Positions 55,051 to 64,000 of a stretch of 64,000 nucleotides of DNA are shown in pieces. Under the pieces are notes generated by a model. The model saw nothing but the letters and a program-made list of their open reading frames with translations, was not told the DNA's origin and made no database searches. The DNA lies in the NCBI RefSeq assembly GCF_000764305.2, contig NW_025935207.1:1-64000 (forward strand), written 5' to 3'. The stretch is from Hyalella azteca. Its lineage: Eukaryota > Arthropoda > Malacostraca > Amphipoda > Hyalellidae. The translations under genes were made by a program, and so were the position numbers. The first letter of the stretch is position 1. Each line of letters starts with the position of its first letter.

Positions 55051-57100
55051 AGGGTTGAGAGGGGTAGGTGGGATTGGGAAGGCAAAGGTGACCATGCCAA
55101 ATGTTCTTAGTGCATTGTTGCTGTTTTTTTCTTTTAGGATGTTGATATGCACAAGGGAATGTTTTAGTCTTTTTAGGAATGTTATGAATACTTGTTAATT
55201 GAACTTTTAGTTAACTGCCAAACCGTGCGTTTGTTTTGTGATGCTAGTAAAAGAGCTTTTATGCAGCATGAATGACAAATTTAAAGGTCTTGACTGGAGG
55301 TGAGCACGCACCCAATTCCAAAATTGGTGGAAAATTTCTAGTTGCCAGTGTTCATGGTCAAAAACTTGATTGGAATTTTCCTACTTGCAAATGAAATTTC
55401 ACAGCTGCAAAGTGACCAATTTTCAATCCATTTGGAATCTTGTGCCCAGATTGTGTAATTTTATTAACAATATGATAGCAGATAATTCACCTAGTCTGGC
55501 AGGAATCTCATGGCTCCAAAAACAGCAGGAAATCTCAAGTTGTGGCTTGAGCCTTTACTTTAGGCTTGAACAGTGGATATATTTCATGCCCGGCCCAAAA
55601 GGTAGATAGATATATTTCACACAGCCTGACACAGGCACACCACACACCAGTGATATTAGAGCCAGTCTGCCACTGCCACAGGATTTCAGTGATAAGCAGG
55701 AATATTATATACTAGCTTCAGTCACTTTTTATTAAGCAAATCTGCCTCAATTCAACTCACGTGCTCAAGTGGGATTTTTTATTGTGGTTTTAATAAAATA
55801 ATAGATTAATCTGAAATTCATGACTTTTTAAAAATTATTCACCATTAACCAAAGCCATTTACTTGAAAAATACCAGATGACCATTGAAAATTGTAAAGTT
55901 TAGATTAAACAATCAAGAAATGATCAACATCAACTCATGACTTGGAAATTTTCGAGGCTGAAAAATATTTCAACTCAATTCTTTAAAAAAATCCAGATGT
56001 AGGCAGTGGTAGAAAAGAGTCTGAAGTCTCCTTACTTGGCTTCAGCCCTTCAGGCAGATCATGTACTAAGCCTACCTAGGATAAACGTGGTATATTCCGA
56101 CATCGTGGGTAATTCCAACATTTCTCAATTTTTTCCTTTATATTAAGCTTAGTCTCAGTTCCATGCTTAGTTCCTTTGTCAATCATTGATGGTTGAAATA
56201 GTGACATCATACTATTGCGCGCCATACTATTGCCAAAACACTAGGTCTGGGCCGTCTGGTGGGAAAATGTTAAGATCCAAAGAGAGACAGTGCACGTCAC
56301 CCAGTGAGAACATCAAAAAACGTGTCAAAGTTGATAGTTGACCTTGCTCTACCAAATGGAAATGGTGATAAACTGTTTGTGTAGAAAGAATATTATGATT
56401 CGAGTTTTTTAAATAAGTCTGTGAATATATTAGGAATCCTTCAAGTATACTAGTATTTGCTGATTTCAAGTGGTAAACAAATTAATAGCTGATTAAGTTA
56501 AGCAACGGTTTTAGACACATAAAAACTAATTTCAACACAGCTTGTTCTGAGCTGTGTCCAAAAAATAAAATTTCTTAATTAAAAGCTTAATAGCTCTTAA
56601 TTAAAAAATTAAAATTTTTTAATTAAGCTTGTTCTGAGCTGTGTCGTATTCTGATACAGCTCACACAGGGCATCGGAATTCCGAAACAGGGTGCCCTAAT
56701 TACAAATTAATAGAGTTTGAAGCGTTGCCGGAATTAGTCTCCCAATATGCCACATTTAGTCGCACACAGTGTCGGAATTCAGGGAATTTGTAGGTTTGAA
56801 TTCTAAAGGCTTTTAAATAAATTTGGCAACAGTTTGTGACGTTTCATTGTTGCTGGCACGTAGTGTGGTGTTTTGAGAGTGACGTAAAGCAGTCAGAACT
56901 CAAGTTGCGCACACGGTGATATTTTTATAGCCATTCATTTTTTGCTACGTCTTTAATGTGTCAGAATATACCACATTTACCCTATATATTTATTCTGTAA
57001 ACTGTCTAAATATCAATAACCTGCATGAACTACAAGTTCTGAATTATAGATTTCATTTTTTAAAGCCAAAACAGTAAAACTTGTTTAAAAGTTTTACTTG
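55051..57100. other. Repeat-rich intergenic DNA between VTA1 and mRpL1
   Basis: Contains pieces of dispersed families shared with 21.5, 22.9, 31.2 and 60.5 kb. For example 56873-56960 matches 31160-31260 ('ttgagagtgacgtaaa'), and 55590-55640 shares 'gatatatttcacac'. No gene seen. Confidence 0.5.
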
Positions 57101-57814
57101 GGAGTTGGGGGAACTCAATAGACCATACGGACCCACCTGCGGACTCGCGCAACTGGGACACTCATAATTCCTTAAATACTTAACGGATCTGTATGAATTT
57201 TGGAATGTGAGTACGGTATTAATTATCGATACACTGCCGCAGGAATTATTACAGATTTTTACATGACTTATTTTTTAATTAAAACCAATAAACGTATTTT
57301 TTAAGCAACTGGGACACTCCTAATTCCTTCAATACTTAACGGATCTGTATTAACTTTGGAATGTGAGTATTAATTATCGATACGCTGCCACAGGAATTAT
57401 TAGATTTTACATGAATTGTTTTTTAATTAAAACCAATAAACATATTTTTTAAGCAACTGGGACACTCATAATTCCTTCAATACTTAACGGATCTGTATGA
57501 ATTTTGGAATGTGAGTATTAAATTTGTATGAATTTTGGAATGTGAGTATTAATTATTTATATGCTGCCGCAGGAATTATTATAGATTTTTACATGAATTA
57601 TTTTTTAATTAAAACCCATAAACGTATTTTTTAAGCAACTGGGACACTCATAATTCCTTCAATACATAACGGATCTGTATGAATTTTGGAATGTGAGTAT
57701 TAATTATTGATATGCTGCCGCATGAATTATTATAGATTTTTACATGAATTATTTTTTAATTAAAACCCATAAACGTATTTTTTAAGCAACTGGGACACTC
57801 ATAATTCCTTCAAT

Positions 57815-57996
57815 CATAGTGGCAAACCAGAGATTTTTTAGAATCAGTTCATTTTTAATTTCCTCATCCACTCAATATCTAAACCAATTCCTTATGTATG
57901 ATAATGCTGGTATCCAAGATACTTTCCTGGTCTACTTATAGGACTCAAAAATGAACTTGATGAAGAGTCTAAAAAAATTGCTGCTTTGCCACTATG
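57815..57996. mobile_element. Non-autonomous hAT-like MITE, 182 bp
   Basis: Perfect 12-bp terminal inverted repeats CATAGTGGCAAA / TTTGCCACTATG, extending to 16 bp with one mismatch. It is flanked by an exact 8-bp direct repeat CCTTCAAT (57807-57814 and 57997-58004). Removing the element and one repeat restores the host satellite unit. Eight-bp target duplications are characteristic of hAT elements. A diverged relative lies near 23083-23285. Confidence 0.9.
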
Positions 57997-58260
57997 CCTT
58001 CAATACATAACGGATCTGTATGAATTTTGGAATGTGAGTATTAATTATTGATATGCTGCCGCATGAATTATTACAGATTTTTAAATGTTTTATTTTTTAA
58101 TTAAAACCAATAAACGTTTTTTTTTAAGCAACTGGGACACACATAATTCCTTCAATACTCAACGGATCTGCATCATCTGCTCAAATTTTGGAATGTGAGT
58201 ATTAATGATCAATACGTACGCTGTCGCAGGAATTATTACAGATTTTTACATGACTTATCA

Positions 58261-58290
58261 TTAGGTTAGGTTAGATTAAGTTAGGTTAGG
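58261..58290. repeat. Short interstitial TTAGG-type repeat
   Basis: Six near-copies of the arthropod telomere unit (ttagg ttagg ttag attaag ttagg ttagg), at the point where the satellite units switch orientation. Confidence 0.75.
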
Positions 58291-58453
58291 AATTAATTCA
58301 TGCAAAAATTTTTAATGATTCCTACGGCAGCGTATCGATAATTAATACCTACTCACATTCCAAAATTCATACAGACCCGTTAAGATGTATTTAAGAAATT
58401 ATTTATGAGTGTCACAGATGCGCGAATCTGCAGGCGGGTCCGTAGAATTGTCG

Positions 58454-59442
58454 ATCAAGTGTTGGGGGAATGTTATTATGTTAGGCTATCCTACCTGAAA
58501 ACTCTTACTTTACATTTAGCTTTTACAATGAAAGTTAAAGGTTAAAAGTTGTGCTATAGGCCTACCTATACTATTATAGTAGGTATACCTAGTATAGAGA
58601 TTTATGCCTATTTGTCAAAAAAGTTACCTACCCAAAACAATACAATTTTAGTATAAAGTTCATAATTTTTACTCTGGACTCAGTTGACTGTTATCAGCCT
58701 CAGCCTGAGCCTCAGGGACCAGGGTCATAGCCTAGACTCATTATTATTCTCATAGAATCAGACATAGCCATTAGCCACATAGGTCATTGAAATCGGCACT
58801 CAAGTCAAAGGAATCTTCACTCATGGGACAGCAACAGCCATAGATGGTTGCAGTCTTACTGTCTCTGGGTCACACAGTGACTGACAGTCCCTATTCTAAC
58901 TTCGAAGAAGATATCAAAGAGATTTCTATGCACGTTTGTAATTGTACTTGTACGAGATTGACATCTTAAGATTTGAAAGTTATTTGTTCATCTCAACCCA
59001 TTTAACTCACAAATGTCAGAAAAACTTTCGAGTTTTTGAAATAGTTCATTAACTGTAAATTGCGAGTTGTTGACACCTCCCAACTACTCAGGATAACTCA
59101 GCGTCTCTAAGTCATAGATCCCGAACCCGAGATAACAAATTTCAACGGCGATTTTCTAAAAAGTTATAAGTCATGTCTTGTCTGAAACTGTGACTTCAGA
59201 TAAGAAATGTTCTAATGGTCTGTTTAGATAAAATTTTATACCAAATCAATATCGCTGATTAAAAGGAATTAAGTAACATACTGCAGTATGCAACCATAGA
59301 GCATTTTCACTCTAACTATATTTTGATTCGGATTCGAGCACAACGTTCCGCGCTGAAGGAACATCCCTAATTCAGTGTTACTAATACTATCGGTTTGTTG
59401 ACTGTTGTTGCCGGTAGTAGTGGACATCGTAATAAATTAAAC
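58454..59442. other. Upstream region of the mitochondrial ribosomal protein gene
   Basis: Less repetitive than its surroundings; expected to hold the promoter near 59.3 kb. No sharp core element could be fixed. Confidence 0.4.
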
Positions 59443-59556
59443 ATGAATATATCTACTCGTTTTCTGAATTTGCTTCCGCGAAATGCTTTTTCATCGTCTC
59501 TGTGTAATCTGAATACTTTACAGCCTATAATCCGTTCACCAATTTGTTTTTCACAG
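59443..59556 (+). CDS. mRpL1-like exon 1 (transit peptide)
   Basis: ATG in context AAACATG; 38 codons ending PICFSQ at donor GTAAGA, phase 0. The frame is open further upstream but without another ATG. Confidence 0.7.
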
Positions 59557-62500
59557 GTAAGACCATACGCAGGAAACCGTTTGTCGTAGTGTTAGTGCCT
59601 TATACTCTTAGTCCAATCGCGCTTTCAAAAGGTCCTTGAACCACATTCTTCATTCAATACAAACAAATGAAACAATGTTGCCATTTTTCCTTCTCTGTTC
59701 TCTCCATTGTCTATTATCCTCTCCATTAAGTAAAGTTGATTTCAAATTGAGTATCATAAACTGACAAATATGAGAACAAAATAATTACTTATACCTAGTG
59801 TTCATAACTTTGGAGCCACAAGATTTTACACCTACTGAAGTCTGAAATTAGGTACCGGTATATGATATTAGAGCCGCAATATTTCAGAAAAAATAGGACT
59901 TTTCCAATCCTGTCACTGTCACAGGGTGTCTGACTGACAGATTGCAGCCTGTGTTACTTACTGTACAGGGCTGGAAAAGTCCTATTTTTTCTGAAATATT
60001 GAGGTATTCTGCTTCTGAAATATCATATAGTAATTTCAGTAGGTATAAAATCTCCTGGCTCCAACATTATAAATTTTTGTTTGATTGAAAAAAAATGCAG
60101 TTTGCACTTTGCAAACATGTCATTTCATAAAATTTTCCACTTCCACAATCTACATTAATTTACCATTTCCTGATTCCCATTAATTTGATTAAAATATCCT
60201 GCAGTCTTGTAGAAAGTAATCATTGTAATGTAAACAAGTCAACCTAAATGTTTTGTTGAAAATCACGCATAGTTGTAGTCAAGCCAGATTGCATTAACTG
60301 TGATTAACACATGTTCAGCTATTAGCTTACAATAAAGGCAAATATTATTGTTGCCTTTTGACTGTTTTAGGGTAAAATTAGAGATTTAGAATAACACTTG
60401 TATGGATTTTAAAGTAAATTCATGCCTCATAAATGGCTTTTCATGGCATGATGGCTGAGATATGGAATTCACAGCTTGAAAAAATGGAATCATGGCTGGC
60501 AAATCCATAAAACCATGGCTTGAAAAATTCAGTCACAGCTTGCCAAGTAGATATATTTCATGCCTGGTGTCTGACTGTCCTAGGACTGAGAAGAGAATAA
60601 ATGTTTCTTAAAAATAAATTTAGTTGCATAACTTTCAGTGGAGTCTAAAATTTTCATATGTACAGGTACTTGAATAATTTTATGGATGCATTTTAACTAT
60701 GCTGCTGATATGATATGATTATGATATCCAATATCAAGTTGCCAGTACCACATATGACTTACCAGTGGTAAGTTGATTCTTTCTTCTTTGCAAAATATCA
60801 GCTAAACATAGAACTGAAAAGGAAATTCTATCATCACAGCCTCTTAGCCTGCTACTCTGCAGCAGTCAGGCTGGAATTCTAGAATAGTGCATGAAGCTTG
60901 TCATTTTTGGATGGATGCTGGATATATATATACATGTTCATCTCCAGACTGTGATTGATTATGTAGTTATCCACTTACACTCTACCATTCACTCACTGTT
61001 ATTATAGAGGCTGGAATTCTAGAGGAGTATTAAATTAACCAATAACCAGTACGCATAGCATATTGAACCCATCCAATAATAGTCTGGAGAGGATGACATT
61101 CAAGAGTGGGAAACATTTAACTTTAGGGCAATGACTAGAGCTTTCCTGTGGCCTTGCCATTTCTGGAACTACAAAGTTTCCTCCAGATGAATTACCTCCT
61201 ATCTAATTCTTAACAAAAGAGCACAATCGGGCTGCAAGGTTCCAATTGTATTAAAAATTAGTCCTTTTTGGAGCTATGAGATTTCAGAAACAAATAGGAA
61301 AATTCCAATCCTTATGACACTGACATTACAATCCCAGCAATCAATCAGATTGGAGTGGATGACATCACCACCAATCACAGTCTGGAGATGGTTTTGCATT
61401 TGCCCAAAAATGTCAGAAGCTTTATGTGCTGGTTTTGCATTTGCCCAAAAATGTCAGAAGCTTTATGTGCTATCATAAAATTCCAGCCTGTGGGATGGTG
61501 GGATTGTGATGTCATCCTTTTTAGAGGAATTCTAGAGGAGTATTAAATTAACCAATAACCAGTACACAATACACATAGCATATTGAACCCATCCAATAAT
61601 AGTCTGGAGAGGATGACATTGAAGTGTGGGAACATTTACCTTTAGGGCCATGACTAGAGCTTTCCCGTGGCCCCACCATTTCTGGAACTACAAAGTTTCC
61701 TCCAGATGAATTACCTCCTATCTAATTGTTAACAAAAGAGCACAATCGGGCTGCAAGGTTCCAATTGTATTAAAAATTAGTCCTTTTTGGAGCTATGAGA
61801 TTTCAGAAACAAGTAGGAAAATTCCAATCCTTATGACATTGACATCACAATCCCAGCAACCAATCACAGTGTGGAGTGGATGACATCACAATCCCAGCAA
61901 TCAATCAGGTTGGAGTGGATGACATCACCACCAATCACAGTCTGGAGATGGTTTTGCATTTGCCCAAAAATGTCAGAAGCTTTATGTGCTATCATAAAAT
62001 TCCAGCCTGTGGGATGGTGGGATTGTGATGTCATCCTTTATAGACTTTGATTGATTGTGATATTTTGATGTCATCCTCTCTGAATTTCATTAGTTTTGAC
62101 TAATATGCTATGTGTACTGGTTAATTTAATACCACTATGGAATTCCAGCCTGCTGAAGGGTGCAGCTACTACACTCAACTTGCAATATTTCCATGCCAGA
62201 TAATAACTTAAGCCTTTTTGAGTAGGCTAGATTATAGAAAACTGTGGCTCAGTTTTGTTAACGAAATTTTTGTTTCTTTTAAAGATTGGCAACATAAAGG
62301 TTGTGGAAAAGTTAGTTTCATTGACATTCACATCAAAATTTTAGATGAAGTACAATATATGCACTTGTTCTTATATTACCATACCACACCTGAATATTTT
62401 GAATAGTCTTAGTCTGAGACTCTATTCCAAACATAATAGTATACTAAACCTGTATTTATTAGAATTTAGAAAATTCACTGATGTTGAGTTTTTCCACTAC

Positions 62501-63318
62501 AACTTCAGGCTGTTTCAACTCTATATACTTGAATATATGCCGGTACTTAACTAAATATGACACTTACTTGAAACTGTAGCTTCTGCCATTATTATGTCTC
62601 ATACCAGTAAAGGTTTGAATAGAAGATTTCTGAGTCAAATGGTGACTATTCAGAGATTTCAGCTTTTCTGTTACAAGATGCCATCTTTCATACTGATGCC
62701 TTTTTGAAATCCACACTGAAAATGTAAATAATAATTTATTTCTAAGACAGCATTAGATTTATATGTTTTTAATTTTAGGTTCTCTGGGAAGATAAATGGC
62801 TTTCACCTCATCACAGAAGCTTCCATTTAAATGCATTAAATGCTGCTGCCAGGAAAGGTACTCGTGCCAGAAGAGAAGCCATCAAAAAGGCCAACAAGAA
62901 GAAAAAAATTGAACAAGAAGTTAAAACTGGTTGGATACCATTTTCTGAAAGAAAGAAGTTGTGAGTATGGAAGTAACTAAATGTGATCTTATGAGAATTT
63001 TGTAGTATGGAGCATATTTTTGTTATTATGGCTCATTCAACTATTACTTCATTATGGAAGCTGCCAGTCTCCTGTTCTTGTTTATTCCCTAATGTGCCTT
63101 TCAAAACCCCAGAATTCACTAATTAATAAGTAGCAACATAGAAATACTCTTTTTGTTTTAACAAGCAATGTTCATTTAAAATTAGAAATTTACTTAACAC
63201 AACATAAAATGAATTCATTTTTTGCAGAAATGCTGCATCTACGGAACCTCCTAATTACACGTGGAGGAATTGGCCACCGGCTGATGATGTCTACGTGGCA
63301 AGATACTTCAGGTGGCCT
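59443..63318 (+). CDS. mRpL1: Mitochondrial ribosomal protein, probably uL1m (mRpL1), 5' part
   Basis: A nuclear gene for a protein of the mitochondrial large ribosomal subunit is the best reading. Exons 59443-59556, 62779-62960 and 63228-63318 join in frame (phases 0, 2, 0) to 128 residues and continue past the window. The first exon is a transit peptide (MNISTRFLNLLPRNAF: basic, hydroxylated, no acidic residue). The second has AARKGTRARREAIKKANKKK and GWIPFSERKK. The third has WPPADDVYVARYFRWP; a run R-K-G-T-R followed by basic helices and D-D-V-Y is what I recall of insect mRpL1 N-terminal regions. The catalytically uninformative N-terminus is all that is visible, so the exact subunit is inferred. 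Confidence 0.6.
59812..60065. repeat. Large imperfect hairpin
   Basis: Arms of about 100 bp (59812-59925 and 59965-60065) are inverted copies. The inner part is near-perfect: 'caatatttcagaaaaaatag' against its complement 'ctattttttctgaaatattg'. The loop is about 40 bp. Confidence 0.85.
60070..60570. repeat. Dispersed repeat, copy B
   Basis: Same-orientation relative of 26530-27030, placed in the first intron of the mRpL1-like gene directly after the hairpin. Confidence 0.75.
61013..62045. repeat. Tandem duplication of about 518 bp
   Basis: 61013-61530 and 61531-62045 are two head-to-tail copies ('agaggagtattaaattaacc' at both starts). The first copy has an internal 41-bp tandem duplication ('ggttttgcatttgcccaaaa' at 61392 and 61433) that is single in the second; the second has its own small duplication ('gatgacatcac') near 61878. 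Confidence 0.88.
62779..62960 (+). CDS. mRpL1-like exon 2
   Basis: Starts VLWEDKWLSPHHRSFHLNAL after acceptor AATTTTAG, very lysine- and arginine-rich, ends RKKL in phase 2; donor GTGAGT. Confidence 0.85.
63228..63318 (+). CDS. mRpL1-like exon 3
   Basis: Encodes NAASTEPPNYTWRNW and PPADDVYVARYFRWP after acceptor TTTTTGCAG; ends in phase 0 at donor GTAAGA. Following exons lie beyond the window. Confidence 0.85.
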
Positions 63319-64000
63319 GTAAGAGATTTTCATTATTGCAGAAAATTTTTTATGTCATGTATAATGGAATGAATAATTGCAAGTTGTAGTAGTTCATGTA
63401 TTTATTTTTTATTTAACTTGAATAAATGGTCAAGATTGTTGGCTGAGATATAGGTATAGAAATGATGGTGTTGATGGTTGCTAAGAATATCTTTTCTGAG
63501 ATTGTGTCATATGGAATCAGCAAAATTTTATGGACTCGTTAGGTTTATACTTTGTAATTAAATTAGGATTAATTTTCTATTATGAAGCCAGTCTATTCTT
63601 CTTAAAATGAATGTGGGATTGGATGTAGGATGGGATTTAGGTATATAGTTAAGAACCAAAATTAAACCTAAACATAATAACTTTTGCTACATCACTGCTT
63701 ATTGAACAGTACATAAAGATCATAGTGCACATATATATATATCACATCACTTTGAGTATGCTTTTCCTTATAGACTCAGCTATCATACACCTGCACCCAC
63801 CTCATTCGCACACACATCTATGGATGTTAGGAGAGAAGGTTTGCAATCTTAATGGATATATTCTTGATTGCTCACTAATGGGAACATCTGAAACTCTCAA
63901 CTATGGTACATTGAACTAGGCAAAATAAATAATACGTATGTATAATATAAATGGTGTTCAAAAATTAAGTTTCTTCAACATTGAGGTTTTAAAACTCAAC
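63319..64000 (+). other. Intron 3 of the mRpL1-like gene, open at window end
   Basis: AT-rich, with a short (AT)n run near 63731. No exon before the window ends. Confidence 0.5.

Larger units (their letters stand above)
57117..58453. mobile_element. Inverted-repeat element with internal tandem repeats
   Basis: The ends are inverted copies: 'tacggacccacctgcgga' at the left and the reverse complement of 'tctgcaggcgggtccgta' at the right. Between them are about six direct units of roughly 150-180 bp ('gcaactgggacactcataat' to 'ccaataaacgtatttttta'); orientation flips near 58261. No protein is encoded. One unit carries the hAT-like insertion 57815-57996. Confidence 0.75.

Noticed and set aside
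54813..55152. Minus-strand proline-rich open frames
   Set aside because: Antisense of the purine-rich LINE remnant; the plus strand carries the recognisable motif.

Overview
The window is animal nuclear DNA: AT-rich, with GT-AG introns, long repeat-filled introns and intergenic stretches, and single-copy metabolic and trafficking genes. A short interstitial TTAGG-type run and the divergence of the encoded proteins from vertebrate ones suggest an arthropod, plausibly a crustacean. That placement is inference. Five protein genes can be read exon by exon.

Layout. (1) 2046-8670, minus: pyruvate kinase, complete in seven coding exons (522 aa), with a likely 5' UTR exon and a perfect CRE near 12.5 kb. 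(2) 14677-19764, minus: pyruvate dehydrogenase E1 alpha (PDHA). Exon 4 is found only at 28468-28580, out of order, and a possible transit-peptide exon lies at 31773-31820. (3) 36854-48800, plus: TBCK (pseudokinase, TBC and rhodanese-like domains), 17 exons and 891 codons when out-of-order exon 8 (29617-29772) is included. (4) 50225-53625, minus: VTA1/LIP5, an ESCRT-III/VPS4 cofactor, complete in six exons (272 aa). (5) 59443-63318, plus: the first three exons of a mitochondrial ribosomal protein, most likely uL1m (mRpL1), running off the window. Pyruvate kinase makes pyruvate and PDHA consumes it, so two consecutive steps of carbohydrate oxidation lie side by side. TBCK and VTA1 both act in endolysosomal membrane traffic. 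I see no evidence that these neighbours are co-regulated.

Assembly state. Single Ns at 27514, 30955 and 32373, a 38-bp Nextera mate-pair junction adapter at 32813-32850, and near-identical duplicates show that 27.5-33 kb is scrambled. Segment 27515-30954 carries a second copy of two PDHA exons plus the only copies of PDHA exon 4 and TBCK exon 8. It breaks inside TBCK exon 7.

Most interesting biology. At least seven exon boundaries in PDHA and TBCK are tandemly duplicated: whole or partial exon ends, with their splice sites, are repeated one to six times. At TBCK exon 9 the 45-bp unit keeps the frame and repeats a consensus donor, so alternative donors would add 15-residue modules. At TBCK exon 6 a second acceptor gives an in-frame 20-residue extension. 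The last TBCK exon has two upstream decoy copies. The pattern resembles intron evolution by tandem duplication caught in progress. The intergenic DNA also holds a clean non-autonomous hAT-like MITE (12-bp TIR, 8-bp target duplication) inside a satellite-bearing inverted-repeat element, foldback elements with GGAC repeats, a LINE remnant and a pogo/Tigger-like fragment.
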